DNA of 64,000 nt from Anaerocolumna chitinilytica. Its GTDB lineage: Bacteria; Bacillota; Clostridia; Lachnospirales; Lachnospiraceae. The notes beneath the pieces were generated by a model. The model saw only the letters and a list, made by a program, of their open reading frames with translations, did not search any database and had not been told where the DNA came from. Location of the stretch: positions 2,360,001 through 2,424,000 of the forward strand of contig NZ_AP023368.1 in NCBI RefSeq assembly GCF_014218355.1. The letters run 5' to 3'. This document shows, piece after piece, positions 1-9,855 of this stretch (positions are counted from its first letter, which is position 1; every line of letters begins with the position of its first letter). Position numbers and translations under genes: made by a program.

Positions 1-1
1 T

Positions 2-1825
2 TGGGAAAACAAAGCAGGTAAAAGGCTTCTGGTTTTTAACGGAGAGCACTATAATCTTGGCAATTTCTTGGGGTTTGCTCAAAAAACACCGATTGAGACT
101 CTGAAGGATAATATAGTTACCTATTTGACCTCCTGTGAAGAAAATGGCTATGATTATAGCTTTATTCCTGCGTGTGTATCGGGCGTATTCAGCGATAACG
201 CTCCCCCTAATCCTGATATTATAAGGATGATTGCAGAGTTTAATCAGATTTATGGCGATGAGATACGATTGGAAATGGTAACAATTCAAGAATTGTATGA
301 TAAAATCAAGGAGCAGGTACAAGGAGCGCCGGTTTACAGGGGAGACTTAAATGATTGGTGGGCCAATGGTGTGGGAAGCACGCCTTATGCGGTTAAACAT
401 TATAAAGAAGCTCAAAGGCTGTATCATTTATGTGAAAGATTGGATAACCATGGCATTGCAGGTAAAAAAGATTTAATAAGAGAAGCAGAAGATAACTTAC
501 TGCTATATGCAGAGCATACCTGGGGTCATTCGGCTACCATTACAAATCCATATGATACCATGGTGCAGAATCTGGATATCAGAAAGACAAGCTACGCCTC
601 AAAAGCTCATGAAGCCTCCGCAAAAAACTTAAACCGTATAGCACATAGCAGAGGAGATAAGCTCAGATACTATGATCGGAACGGAAAAGTAAAGGCCATT
701 AATGTATCGGAGAGCAAAGGTGAAAAAGTTGTTGAATTCTATATAGAAACCGGGAAGTATTCAGGGGTAAAAGTTGTATGTGAAACCACAGGGAAGGAAA
801 TGATTACACAATTGTCTTCCCATCCAAGAGGTGTTCTTGTCAGTTTTATTGATTCCTTTGAAGCCGGTGAAGAAAAAATTTATCGTTTTGAAGAAGCTCT
901 GGGCAAGATTGAAGCTATCAATTCAAGAGTAGCTTATATTGGAGCGGAGAGAGTAAAAGATATTGTAAACAACTACGATCCAAGTTATAAATTACCCTAC
1001 CAACTAGAGAATGAATATTTTAAAATATCATATGAAATAGGGAAGGGTGTAACTTCTTTCTATAATAAATCAGATAAGGTTGAAATGCTGAAAACAGGAG
1101 ACGCTACCTTCTTTACACCAATCTATGAAAACACAAAGATTAGAACAAATACTTATGAAGAGAGAAGACTTCTAGGAAGAAACATAAGAGGTCTTCATGC
1201 AAAGAAATACATTGGTGATTTGACAGAGGTTAAAATCATTGAGAATGGTGTTATTTTTACTACCATTGAGCTCGTCTATGAACTGGAAGGTACCTATTTC
1301 AGTTCGGTTGTAATAAAGCTCTATAATACTCTGCCAAAGTTGGAATTTAAATATAAAATAGCTAAGAATTTATCAACGGATATTGAGAGTATCTATCTGC
1401 CGCTAACCTTAGATAATCTTGATGGGGCATTATATATTGATAAAAGCGATGCCGTTATGAGACCGGGGATTGACCAAATTCCGGGGACTTGTATGGAATA
1501 TTATCTTACGGATAACGGTCTGGCATATGTATCAAAGGAAAACACTATCCTAATACAAACGAAGGATGCACCGCTAATCTATATGGGGGAATTGAAACAC
1601 CACCCAATATTGCTTTGTGATAACAGGGAAGAGAATAATAAAAGGGATGTGTATTCCTGGATTATGAATAATACATGGGAGACGAACTTTAAGATGGACC
1701 TCTCAGGTATCACCGAGTTCTGTTATACACTTGACCTCATGAAATCAACTAATGCTGAGCAAAGTTTTCAAACAATGAAAGATAATGGTTTCGGTGTTGT
1801 GACATTTATGATTGATGAAGAGTAG
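2..1825 (+). CDS. GH38-like glycoside hydrolase, 3' part (gene cut by window start)
   Basis: The reading frame is open to the first bases, so the true start lies upstream; only about 608 residues are visible. The visible part resembles the end of a GH38/GH57-type catalytic barrel (a region around PPNPDIIRMIAEFN) followed by a helical segment with TWGHSATITNPYD and a large beta-rich C-terminal domain, as in alpha-mannosidase-like proteins. No signal peptide can be judged. A GntR regulator follows 85 bp downstream, then a GH3 gene, so it probably belongs to a glycan-use operon. The fold family is a recognition call from residue pattern; catalytic residues are not in view, so substrate is unknown. 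Confidence 0.6.
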   Translation, partial: WENKAGKRLLVFNGEHYNLGNFLGFAQKTPIETLKDNIVTYLTSCEENGYDYSFIPACVSGVFSDNAPPNPDIIRMIAEFNQIYGDEIRLEMVTIQELYDKIKEQVQGAPVYRGDLNDWWANGVGSTPYAVKHYKEAQRLYHLCERLDNHGIAGKKDLIREAEDNLLLYAEHTWGHSATITNPYDTMVQNLDIRKTSYASKAHEASAKNLNRIAHSRGDKLRYYDRNGKVKAINVSESKGEKVVEFYIETGKYSGVKVVCETTGKEMITQLSSHPRGVLVSFIDSFEAGEEKIYRFEEALGKIEAINSRVAYIGAERVKDIVNNYDPSYKLPYQLENEYFKISYEIGKGVTSFYNKSDKVEMLKTGDATFFTPIYENTKIRTNTYEERRLLGRNIRGLHAKKYIGDLTEVKIIENGVIFTTIELVYELEGTYFSSVVIKLYNTLPKLEFKYKIAKNLSTDIESIYLPLTLDNLDGALYIDKSDAVMRPGIDQIPGTCMEYYLTDNGLAYVSKENTILIQTKDAPLIYMGELKHHPILLCDNREENNKRDVYSWIMNNTWETNFKMDLSGITEFCYTLDLMKSTNAEQSFQTMKDNGFGVVTFMIDEE

Positions 1826-1910
1826 AAAAATTAATACTATAAGTATCCCTTTTGAATTTTCCTGGATGTTTAATTGGGTTTATCTTATATAGAAAGGAGC
1901 TTTCCCAGAG

Positions 1911-2651
1911 ATGGAGTACGATTCAAATACACCTTTATATTATAAGGTGCAGAATTATATATTAGATCTTATTAAAAGCAATCAGCTGAAAGAAGGAGAT
2001 TTCATCCCTACAGAAATGGAGCTTAGCAATATGTTTCATATTAGCCGTCCAACGGTCAGACAGGGGCTAAATACCCTGGCTTCCAAAGGTTACTTAAAGA
2101 GGCAGAAGGGGAAGGGAACTTTTGTTACCAAGCCAAAAATCATCCAGGAAAATACCCGTTTTATCGAGAGCTATAACCGTGAAATGAACAAAAAAGGATT
2201 GATATCTGAAACAAAAGTATTAGAAATATCAATTAAAGTTTGTCCGGATATCCTGCTGGAGAAGCTTGGAGTTGATGAGGGAGAAAAAATCATTAAGCTG
2301 AAAAGACTTCGCTATGCCTATGGTGAAGAGGAGCAGGATAATAAACCTATTCTACTCACTACCGTTTATATCCCTTTTAAAAAATTCCCAAATCTAATGC
2401 TTTATGATTTTGAAAAGCGTTCCCTTTATGAAGTTTTAGAAGAAAATAATATATTCATTAAAAAAGCTGTGAGGGAAATTGAAGCTAAGCTGTCAAATAA
2501 AGAAACCAGTAAACTTTTAGAAATCAGTGAGGGTTCTCCAATTCATTATATCTCTTCCTTCGGATACGGGGAAGATGGTTCTGTAATTGAATACTCGGAG
2601 AGTATTTACCCGGGAGAAAGAAATAAATTTATAGTTGAAATAAACAGATAA
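1911..2651 (+). CDS. GntR-family transcriptional regulator with UTRA sensor domain
   Basis: Protein of 246 residues. Residues 1-75 form a GntR winged helix (LYYKVQNYILDLI, then GDFIPTEMELSNMF and SRPTVRQGLNTLASKGYL, ending KGKGTFV). Residues 90-246 match the UTRA ligand-binding domain of the HutC subfamily, which commonly binds sugar phosphates. The ATG follows an AGAAAGGAG ribosome site. It sits 85 bp after a GH38-like gene and 34 bp before a GH3 gene, so it likely regulates this glycan cluster. HutC-type members are usually repressors released by a metabolite; the effector here is not known. Confidence 0.9.
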   Translation: MEYDSNTPLYYKVQNYILDLIKSNQLKEGDFIPTEMELSNMFHISRPTVRQGLNTLASKGYLKRQKGKGTFVTKPKIIQENTRFIESYNREMNKKGLISETKVLEISIKVCPDILLEKLGVDEGEKIIKLKRLRYAYGEEEQDNKPILLTTVYIPFKKFPNLMLYDFEKRSLYEVLEENNIFIKKAVREIEAKLSNKETSKLLEISEGSPIHYISSFGYGEDGSVIEYSESIYPGERNKFIVEINR

Positions 2652-2685
2652 ACTTGTTATACAAACGAGAAAATGAGGTGAAATT

Positions 2686-5304
2686 ATGCTGAGGGAAGAT
2701 TTGAAAAATTATCCTTTTATGAATAAAAATCTACCAATTGATGAACGTATTTCGGATTTGATAAATCGAATGACCTTAGAAGAAAAAGTGCGTCAGCTTG
2801 ATATTTATTCAGGAGCAGAGCTATTAGGTGATATGAAAGTATTAACGAATTTTGATGGTGAGAAATATAAGGAGTTATATGGAGAGACTGGCATCGGCTG
2901 CCTGCAAATCAGATATTCATCCGCTAAGCTCAACAATCAAATACAGGAATACCATATTAGAAATACAAGGCTTGGGATTCCAATCTTATTTAGTGAAGAG
3001 ACGCTGCATGGCTTAGTCTGGCCGGAAGCTACTATTTTTCCACAGCAGATTGCTTTAGCCGGTACCTTTGAACCGGAGCTTGCCTATAAGCAGGGAAGAG
3101 CAATAGCTGCAGAAACACGAAGCGTTGGTGTTCATGAGGGGTGGTCACCGGTACTGGATTTAGCCAGAGACCCGAGATGGGGACGAGTGGAAGAAGGTTA
3201 TGGTGAAGATACATATTTAGGGGCCAGGTTTGCCTATGATATGGTAAAAGGCTTGCAAGGTGATGATTTGACACAAAACAATGCCATTGTATCGGAACCA
3301 AAGCATTTTTCAGGATATGGTGCACCAAGCGGAGGACTGAACTGTGGTCCGGCAATGCTTGGAAGGCGTGACCATGCAAATTATTGCCTGCCGATATTTG
3401 AAGCTGCTTTTCGAGCCGGAGCTCTTAATACGATGTGCTCTTACAACACCATCGATGGAGTGGCGGTTGCAGGAGACAAAGAATTACTTACCAAAGTGCT
3501 TCGTGACGAATTAGGGATGAAGGGGTTTGTACGTTCTGATATGACAGCTATCCGTATGCTGCATACCTGCCATTATACAGCTAAAAGTGACAGAGAAGCT
3601 ATAAAAATGGGGATAGAGGCCGGTGTGGACATGCAGTTATATGATTATCCCCATGAAGAATATCAAAATACTCTGATGGATTTTGTTAAAACCGGAGAAG
3701 TTCCGGAAGAAACGATTAATCTTTCCTGCAGCAGAGTATTAAGGGTAAAATTCATGCTTGGCCTGTTTGAGAATCCGCTTACCGATGAGTCCTTAAGTGA
3801 AAAGGTTGTAAACTGTCAGGAATATAAGAATATAGCATTAGAGGTTGCGGAAAAATCAATCTGTCTTCTTAAAAATAGTAATAATTTATTACCCCTTAAA
3901 GAGTCCATTAAAAATATTGCAGTTATTGGTCCAAGTGCGGCAGCTTGCAGATTTGGCGATTATAGCTCAGCAAGCAGTGTGGACCGCGGAATTACATTAT
4001 TAGATGGAATTAAAGGAATGGTTTCAGATGATACGATTGTTACTTATAACTCCGGCTGCAGTATTTTAGATGCGGATATAAGACCTATTCCACAGAATTG
4101 GCTTCGTGACAGAAATGGTAAAAGCGGTTTGACCGGCGAATATTATAATGAACTTGATTTCTCCGGCGACCCCGTATGTACAAGAACAGATTGTATGATA
4201 AACTTTAACTTTATCTATTCAAAACCGGCACCCGGGGTAAATGCAGATAGATTTGCAGTACGCTGGAGCGGAACATTAGTAACAGACCATAGTTTTAAGG
4301 GCTGTATAGGACTTAGTACCATGGATAGTATGAAATTATGGATTGACGATGAAGTAATAATTGATGGCTGGGAAGAATTGAATGCTAACCAAATGGTAGA
4401 TTTTGATTTCATCCAAGGCAGAGAATATAAGATTAATATCGAATATAAAAACGACCAGAGAGGTGCAAGAGTTATCTTGGGATATAATACCGGACGCCTG
4501 AATATGGAGGAGGCTATTCGTATAGCGAAAGCGGCAGAGGTGGCTATTGTAGCCGTTGGGGACAGTGAAGAAACCTGCGGTGAAAATTTGGACAGAGCTG
4601 ACTTGAATCTACCAGGTAAACAACTGGACCTGGTGAAAGCAATCTATGCAACCGGTACTCCGATAGTATTGGTATTACAAAATGGAAGACCATTATCTAT
4701 TACCTGGGAAAATGATAATATACCCGCTATAATTGAAGCCTGGCATGTTGGTGAGCAGGGTGGTAAGGCAATTGCTGAGGTTATATTCGGTGAGGTTAAT
4801 CCTGCAGGCAGACTGCCTATGTCCTTTCCAAAATCAGTAGGTCAGTTGCCGGTTCATTATAACAGGTGCCCGTTTAGCGCAACAAAATATGTGGAAATGG
4901 ATTGGTTACCTCTGTATCCTTTTGGATATGGTTTAAGTTATACGAATTTTAAGTACTCAAATATAAGATTATCAAAGTCTGAAATTAAGGCAAATGAAAC
5001 AGTTGAAGTACTTTTTGACGTTACGAATATCGGTGACCTGGATGGCGAAGAGGTGGCACAGCTCTATATTCATGACGAGTACAGCAGCGTTTTGCGTCCA
5101 TACAAGGAATTAGCAGGATTCAAACGTATTCATTTAAAGAAAGGCGAGACGAAAACTATTACATTAACTTTAGGAAATGAGCAGCTGCGTGTATTAAATA
5201 AAAGCTTTAAATGGGTTGTAGAAGAGGGTAAATTTGAAGTTATGGTAGGTAATAATTCGGCTAATATACTGTTAACAGCGGAATTCAATGTTACACAAGA
5301 ATAA
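2686..5304 (+). CDS. GH3 glycosidase with PA14 insert and Fn3-like tail (beta-glucosidase type)
   Basis: Protein of 872 residues without signal peptide, so probably cytoplasmic. The N-terminal GH3 barrel carries KHFSGYGAPSGG and the nucleophile motif VRSDMTA, with the nucleophile Asp near residue 285. The (alpha/beta)6 sandwich domain is interrupted by a PA14 domain (about residues 478-600), as in yeast BglI-type enzymes, and the protein ends with an Fn3-like domain (about 760-860). Family members hydrolyse beta-glucosides, beta-xylosides or related oligosaccharides; the PA14 domain usually narrows the active site and favours short substrates. It follows the GntR gene by 34 bp with a GAGGTG ribosome site, probably in the same transcript. 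Specificity within GH3 is not settled. Confidence 0.92.
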   Translation: MLREDLKNYPFMNKNLPIDERISDLINRMTLEEKVRQLDIYSGAELLGDMKVLTNFDGEKYKELYGETGIGCLQIRYSSAKLNNQIQEYHIRNTRLGIPILFSEETLHGLVWPEATIFPQQIALAGTFEPELAYKQGRAIAAETRSVGVHEGWSPVLDLARDPRWGRVEEGYGEDTYLGARFAYDMVKGLQGDDLTQNNAIVSEPKHFSGYGAPSGGLNCGPAMLGRRDHANYCLPIFEAAFRAGALNTMCSYNTIDGVAVAGDKELLTKVLRDELGMKGFVRSDMTAIRMLHTCHYTAKSDREAIKMGIEAGVDMQLYDYPHEEYQNTLMDFVKTGEVPEETINLSCSRVLRVKFMLGLFENPLTDESLSEKVVNCQEYKNIALEVAEKSICLLKNSNNLLPLKESIKNIAVIGPSAAACRFGDYSSASSVDRGITLLDGIKGMVSDDTIVTYNSGCSILDADIRPIPQNWLRDRNGKSGLTGEYYNELDFSGDPVCTRTDCMINFNFIYSKPAPGVNADRFAVRWSGTLVTDHSFKGCIGLSTMDSMKLWIDDEVIIDGWEELNANQMVDFDFIQGREYKINIEYKNDQRGARVILGYNTGRLNMEEAIRIAKAAEVAIVAVGDSEETCGENLDRADLNLPGKQLDLVKAIYATGTPIVLVLQNGRPLSITWENDNIPAIIEAWHVGEQGGKAIAEVIFGEVNPAGRLPMSFPKSVGQLPVHYNRCPFSATKYVEMDWLPLYPFGYGLSYTNFKYSNIRLSKSEIKANETVEVLFDVTNIGDLDGEEVAQLYIHDEYSSVLRPYKELAGFKRIHLKKGETKTITLTLGNEQLRVLNKSFKWVVEEGKFEVMVGNNSANILLTAEFNVTQE

Positions 5305-5318
5305 CTAGAAGCCATATG

Positions 5319-5367
5319 TTGTACAATTATTGTAATAATTTTATGGATATGCTTGTATACATATAAT
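5319..5367 (+). promoter_or_regulatory. Palindromes and possible -10 box before the GH18-CBM32 gene
   Basis: TTGTACAA (5319-5326) overlaps TACAATTATTGTA (5322-5334), both self-complementary, and TTGTATACA lies at about 5353-5361 just before TATAAT at 5362-5367. No good -35 box is spaced to that TATAAT. The palindromes could bind the GntR regulator encoded upstream, but no matching copy is clear before the regulator gene itself. Confidence 0.3.
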
Positions 5368-5459
5368 ATGATTACTGAAATAGTAAAACCAACTTATGAG
5401 ATTAGACTGATTACAAAAGACGTTTAAACTATTTATAACTTAAGGAGGGGAATTTTACT

Positions 5460-6764
5460 ATGAAAAGAAAGTTATTAAGTCTTATTATTACATGTCTATT
5501 ATTGGTATCCATGATTGGACCTACCGCTTCGGCAGCAGATGAGAGTGTATCGGCGATTTTTGGCGGTGGACCTTTTTACCAGGGCGGGCAAAGTGTAATG
5601 AATGATTTGAAAGCATCCGGTTTTAATACTGTAATTATATGGTCCGTCCATGTGAATGCAAATGGAGATTTAGTTCTAAATGACTCCTTGGTTTGCTCAA
5701 ATGGTTCCTATGTTGGAAATTCAGCCTGGGTAACACAGTGGGCTTCTTTAAAAACTGCTCCGACCACTGTAAAACGGATTGAAGTTAGTGTGGGAGCATG
5801 GGGATGTGCTGACTTTGAGAATATAAAAAGCTTGATTGCTTCTCAGGGCACGGGTTCTAATTCGATTTTATACAAAAACTTTGCTGCTCTAAAGCAAGCC
5901 ACAGGTGCTGATGCAATCGATTTTGACGATGAGTCCTGCTATGATGTGGCATCAGCTGTAAGTTTTGGGCAGATGTGTGTAGGACTTGGCTATAAAGTAA
6001 CACTTTGTCCCTATACAAACAGCAGCTTTTGGATAAGTGTAAAAAATCAATTGGGTTCCAGTGTAGATAGAGTATATCTGCAATGCTATGCAGGCGGAGC
6101 AGGAAATAGCCCTTCAACTTGGATGGGTTATATGGGAATGAAGGTTATACCTGGTCTGTGGTGTATCAATAATTCATCAGGCGGCGATTCTGCAAGTTCA
6201 GTAAATACCAAGCTGACTAATTGGAAGAGTTCTTCAGCTGGCGGATTTATGTGGCTTTATGATGATATGATGAAGCTTGCAAGTCCGAATAAAACGGCCG
6301 ATTATGCTAATGCAATCAACTCAGCTTTTAGCGGCGGTCAAACCAGTACAAATATAGCATTAAATAAAACTGCCACGGCAAACTCATATGTAACAGGGGA
6401 GACACCCTCAAAAGCAGTTGATGGATCCGTTACAAATAATAGTAAATGGTGTTCAACAGCAAGTGGAGACAAATGGCTGACAGTTGATTTAGGTACGGCC
6501 TATAACATAAACAGATGGGTTGTAAAACATGCCGGAGCCGGCGGAGAAACCACTTCCTGGAATACGAAAAATTTCAAACTTCAGGCAAGCAGTAATGGCT
6601 CGACTTGGACTGATGTTGATACCGTTACAAATAATACCGCAAATATTACTGACAGAAGTGTTTCGAGCTTTAGTGCCAGGTACGTAAGACTTTATATAAC
6701 AACACCAACTCAAACAACCGATAGCGCTGCAAGAATTTACGAATTAGAATTGTATGGTCAATGA
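5460..6764 (+). CDS. Secreted GH18 glycosidase (chitinase/endo-N-acetylglucosaminidase type) with C-terminal CBM32
   Basis: Protein of 434 residues. Residues 1-26 are a signal peptide (Lys/Arg start, hydrophobic core, cut after ASA). The catalytic domain spans about 30-290 and shows the GH18 signature DxxDxDxE as DAIDFDDE (residues 151-158, Glu158 the predicted proton donor). Residues 298-434 form an F5/8 type C domain (CBM32), which binds galactose, GlcNAc or related sugars. The short barrel without a chitinase insertion domain looks more like endo-beta-N-acetylglucosaminidases than processive chitinases, an inference. Ribosome site AAGGAGGGG. It follows the GH3 gene by 155 bp and ends at a clear terminator. 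It would act outside the cell on N-glycan- or chitin-like material. Confidence 0.85.
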   Translation: MKRKLLSLIITCLLLVSMIGPTASAADESVSAIFGGGPFYQGGQSVMNDLKASGFNTVIIWSVHVNANGDLVLNDSLVCSNGSYVGNSAWVTQWASLKTAPTTVKRIEVSVGAWGCADFENIKSLIASQGTGSNSILYKNFAALKQATGADAIDFDDESCYDVASAVSFGQMCVGLGYKVTLCPYTNSSFWISVKNQLGSSVDRVYLQCYAGGAGNSPSTWMGYMGMKVIPGLWCINNSSGGDSASSVNTKLTNWKSSSAGGFMWLYDDMMKLASPNKTADYANAINSAFSGGQTSTNIALNKTATANSYVTGETPSKAVDGSVTNNSKWCSTASGDKWLTVDLGTAYNINRWVVKHAGAGGETTSWNTKNFKLQASSNGSTWTDVDTVTNNTANITDRSVSSFSARYVRLYITTPTQTTDSAARIYELELYGQ

Positions 6765-6828
6765 TTCCTGCAGCCGATAAGACGATATAGGAGATCTGGT
6801 AGTTTGTGCATAAATGCATGATTCAATG

Positions 6829-6863
6829 AAAATAGGTATAGCTTTCGCTATGCCTATTTTTTT
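6829..6863 (+). terminator. Intrinsic terminator after the GH18-CBM32 gene
   Basis: Fourteen-base-pair stem (AAAATAGGTATAGC with GCTATGCCTATTTT, one G-U), TTTC loop, followed by a T run. It closes the first glycan block. Confidence 0.85.
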
Positions 6864-6878
6864 AACAACGCATTATTA

Positions 6879-6907
6879 TTGACAAAAATGACCATGCTTC
6901 CTATACT
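6879..6907 (+). promoter_or_regulatory. Sigma-A promoter of the zinc-ribbon membrane protein gene
   Basis: TTGACA at 6879-6884, 17-bp spacer, TATACT at 6902-6907, 33 bp before the start codon. Near-consensus vegetative promoter. Confidence 0.8.
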
Positions 6908-6939
6908 TATAGTAATTACTATATACATAGGAGAGACAA

Positions 6940-8184
6940 ATGACATACAAATGCGAATATTGTGGATTTGAATATGATGGTGAAGAATGCCCTCAATGCG
7001 GTGCTCCACATCCGGTTACAACTACCACGAACAACAAAATCACAGGTAACAATACTTATAGTACAAACAACGATACCACAGGTAACAATACTTATGGTAC
7101 AAACAACAATACCGCAGGTAATTACCGTTATAGTACAGACAACGAGTCAATTAATACCAATGCCGATGATAACAGTACAACGTATAACTACACAACGAAT
7201 TACTACACAATAAATAGTCATGCTGCTGATAATTACACGTCTGATAACGGTTATAGAACTGATTCTTCTGCATTTAATACAAAGAAACATAAGAAGAGAA
7301 AAAGGTTAACAGAAACAAGAGGATTTATCGTGTTTTTACTTATTGTTTTCTTTCCTGCTGGATTATTTTTGATGTGGACAAACAAAGTATTTAAATTTTC
7401 TACCAGAACTATAATAACATTATTTTATGTTTTGATGATATATTTCGGTACAAAAATGAATGGTTTGCCAGAAACAACGAATACCACAGCATCAGGTAAT
7501 GCGAAAACAGTTGAAGTGGCAGCAGAAAATACCCCAACCCCTATTTCCAACCCGACCCTAACTCTTACTTCTACGCCTTCACCTGCTCCAACAAAGAAAC
7601 CAGTATCAAAGAAAGAAAAATTTATTAAAAAGGTATCGGCTAAAACCGGAATAACCCAGAAAACAGCAGGTAATTTATATGATTTATTCTATAAAAAGAT
7701 GGGATTTAAAACGATTGATATTGTTCAGAAAAGTAAAACCGGAAAAGCAACATATGACTTTAAGGCAGATGGTTTTAACTTAAAGGTAGCCTTTAAGGAT
7801 GGCGGGGTATCTTCTATTAAGTGGCAATTCTATACTTTATATGCCGGCAAAGTAATCAAAATAGATAAGCAAGGGGTACTTGATAGACAGTTAGTGGACA
7901 GTGTGAAGTATTATATGTATGCCGAGGATATTATTACGGATAATATAAAGACTCCAAGCACTGCGAGATTTCCTGATATGGATTCTTCTGGTGTAGGGAT
8001 GCAAAGAAAAGGAAAGATTGTAGCAGTCCAAGGTTATTTTGATGCTCAGAATACTTATGGGGCAGTGGTTCGCAGTAAGTATACAGTAGAGTTTTCTGTA
8101 ACAGATCTTGATGCAAATAAATATAAACCGGTTTATATTAAAATAGATGATGAAGTCAAAGGAAAGTGGATCGAACTAGATTAA
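6940..8184 (+). CDS. Zinc-ribbon membrane protein with Asn/Thr-rich repeats, function unknown
   Basis: Protein of 414 residues. Residues 4-23 carry two Cys pairs (CEYCG and CPQCG), a zinc ribbon. Residues 28-110 are Asn/Thr/Tyr-rich low-complexity sequence built on a 12-residue repeat. After a basic patch (KKHKKRKR) come one or two hydrophobic segments at about 125-168, then a Pro/Thr linker and a C-terminal domain (about 220-414) that I do not recognise; its last third holds a small beta-rich region. The zinc ribbon would be inside and the C-terminal domain outside. It has its own promoter and stands alone. Such zinc-ribbon plus helix proteins are common in Clostridia but lack assigned roles. 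Confidence 0.75.
   Translation: MTYKCEYCGFEYDGEECPQCGAPHPVTTTTNNKITGNNTYSTNNDTTGNNTYGTNNNTAGNYRYSTDNESINTNADDNSTTYNYTTNYYTINSHAADNYTSDNGYRTDSSAFNTKKHKKRKRLTETRGFIVFLLIVFFPAGLFLMWTNKVFKFSTRTIITLFYVLMIYFGTKMNGLPETTNTTASGNAKTVEVAAENTPTPISNPTLTLTSTPSPAPTKKPVSKKEKFIKKVSAKTGITQKTAGNLYDLFYKKMGFKTIDIVQKSKTGKATYDFKADGFNLKVAFKDGGVSSIKWQFYTLYAGKVIKIDKQGVLDRQLVDSVKYYMYAEDIITDNIKTPSTARFPDMDSSGVGMQRKGKIVAVQGYFDAQNTYGAVVRSKYTVEFSVTDLDANKYKPVYIKIDDEVKGKWIELD
7045..7152 (+). repeat. Tandem 36-bp coding repeat, three units
   Basis: Units start at 7045, 7081 and 7117. The first two differ at three positions; the third is degenerate. They encode GNNTYSTNNDTT-like 12-residue units in the preceding zinc-ribbon protein. 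Confidence 0.85.
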
Positions 8185-8436
8185 TGTTTTTTATTATAAG
8201 TCCCAAAGAGTTTTACAAAAAAACAAGTTTGTGAAAGAAGGTATATTGAGACAATCACAATATTGGCAAGGGATAGGAATTGTTGATCTGGTCGTATACT
8301 CAATTCTAAGTACTGATAAGGAATAGTAGTGGCTCATTTGCTGATGAATAAGTAATTCAATGGAGTATTTTAAGTGAAGGATTTGATGAAAGATTCATTA
8401 GTGAATGTCATGGAAAGGTAAGTTAAGGAGATTACG

Positions 8437-9171
8437 ATGCAAAAGAAAACAGTAAATAATAACGGAAATGAAATCGAATACTATGTGAGCAATCAAATGA
8501 ATGAGAAGGCCACTTTGATAGTATCAATGGGAATATGGGAACCCGCTGAACGTGCTTTCCCTTTAATTTCACGCCTTATAGAAAGACATTGTATAGTACT
8601 TAGTTATCGGGGCCGCGGCGGTAGCGGTACTCCGGAATCGGGATTTAACTGGGATGATCATATGACAGACCTTGCTTGTGTGCTTCAAAACGAACCAATC
8701 AATAAGCCAGTGTTTTTAGGATTTTCAAAGGGTGTTTCCTATATGTTAGGTTATCTATCCGCTAATTTACGAATTGCAAAAGGAATTATTATTATAGATT
8801 ATCCGGCTATTCACTCAAAGTTGGAGAAGGGTGCTGCCTTGTTTTGGAGTAATATGAACTATAATGGATATCGTCTGGATAATTATGTTGATGTTCACGC
8901 ATTAGAAGGAATAGAACATGAGTCAACTTATGAAGAGTTCTACCATATTTTTCATGAGATGCTCTGTCCAGTTTGGTTGTTTAGGGGAACAGACGTAAAT
9001 TCATATATCCCATCCAATTTGTCGGATGAGGATATATCAAAATATAAATCAGCAGTAAAGCAACTAGAAATCATCGAGTTTGAGGAAAGCGGTCATATGA
9101 TTTTAGATGAAGAGTTAGGAAAAGTTACCCGCTATGTTAAACAGATACTTAAGGATATTGATGGAGCATAA
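8437..9171 (+). CDS. Alpha/beta-fold hydrolase
   Basis: Protein of 244 residues, no signal peptide. The fold is indicated by an oxyanion region at SMGIWEP, the strand-turn LSYRGRGGSGTP, the nucleophile elbow GFSKG and a late His in ESGHMILDE; an Asp in FRGTDVNSY may complete the triad. These are hallmarks of the alpha/beta hydrolase superfamily (esterases, thioesterases, dehalogenases, lactonases). Ribosome site AAGGAG. It stands alone between two intergenic gaps, so context does not help with substrate. Confidence 0.82.
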   Translation: MQKKTVNNNGNEIEYYVSNQMNEKATLIVSMGIWEPAERAFPLISRLIERHCIVLSYRGRGGSGTPESGFNWDDHMTDLACVLQNEPINKPVFLGFSKGVSYMLGYLSANLRIAKGIIIIDYPAIHSKLEKGAALFWSNMNYNGYRLDNYVDVHALEGIEHESTYEEFYHIFHEMLCPVWLFRGTDVNSYIPSNLSDEDISKYKSAVKQLEIIEFEESGHMILDEELGKVTRYVKQILKDIDGA

Positions 9172-9313
9172 AATAAGATTAGGTTAATTTTCAGTTATGA
9201 ACTGGGTAAAAATCTGACTGATATGTTGAATGGTTTAATTTATTCTTAGAGGATTGAACAAAATTTGTGATCATACATATCATGAATTATAGTAAATAAC
9301 AGGAGCTAATATA

Positions 9314-9586
9314 ATGTCAGATTATATGCCGCCTTATGGCGCACCTTCTTCTCCTCCTCCAAGAGTTCCACCTAGAAAACCAAGAAATTCATATATTATT
9401 GACTGTGTATATAGTTATACGTATGTATGGCCACGTTTTGGTGATGAATTTTGGTTTTATCCAATCAGTGTTCAGTACGGCGGGGTGGTAGGGTACCGCT
9501 GGACAGGAAGAAAATGGACGTTCTTTGGTTTTGATCCTGATTTGATTGATGAAGTAGCATGCGTTCCGGTACCTACACTTTATTAA
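9314..9586 (+). CDS. Small conserved-type hypothetical protein (90 aa)
   Basis: Pro-rich start (PPYGAPSSPPPRVPPRKP) followed by an aromatic-rich region with VWPRFGDEFWFYP, GYRWTGRKWTFFGFD and a final CVPVP. No signal peptide or membrane segment. Similar short Trp/Tyr/Phe-rich proteins occur in many Firmicutes without known role. An AACAGGAGC ribosome site precedes the ATG and a terminator follows, supporting a real single gene. Confidence 0.7.
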   Translation: MSDYMPPYGAPSSPPPRVPPRKPRNSYIIDCVYSYTYVWPRFGDEFWFYPISVQYGGVVGYRWTGRKWTFFGFDPDLIDEVACVPVPTLY

Positions 9587-9694
9587 TACCACAAGCACAG
9601 GTATGATAAATCCAGAAACGTACAGAAAGGTTTAACACTCCCCTTAAATATAGGATAGCACTTTCATTACAAATCTCACAGAAACAAAGCTCTA

Positions 9695-9735
9695 GGCATC
9701 GGAACCAAAGGTTCTGGTGCCTTTGTTTTATTTTT
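9695..9735 (+). terminator. Intrinsic terminator after the 90-aa protein gene
   Basis: Stem GGCATCGGAACC / GGTTCTGGTGCC (12 bp, two G-U), AAA loop, then TTTGTTTTATTTTTT. Confidence 0.88.
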
Positions 9736-9778
9736 TCTTTTACTTTATAAAAGGTTTACTCAAAGAAAAGTATTTGTG

Positions 9779-9808
9779 CTTTCGGCAACGAGTAATTAGT
9801 GATATAAT
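9779..9808 (+). promoter_or_regulatory. Promoter copy 1, matching the one before the diguanylate cyclase
   Basis: CTTTCGGCAA at 9779-9788 and extended -10 TGATATAAT (TATAAT 9803-9808). The same two blocks at the same 24-bp offset recur at 10183-10212, and the match continues downstream through ATTG-AAAAGA. No ordinary TTGACA -35 box is present. Confidence 0.55.
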
Positions 9809-9855
9809 TATTGTAAAAGAACAACTATTATATTTCAAACCAGAGGTAATGGCAT

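Noticed and set aside
7045..7152. Regular repeats as a CRISPR array
   Set aside because: Units are contiguous without spacers and lie inside a coding sequence; no cas genes are present.
6962..7213. An 83-codon frame overlapping the zinc-ribbon protein
   Set aside because: It arises from the 36-bp tandem repeats read in another frame; the main frame has promoter, Cys motifs and membrane segments.
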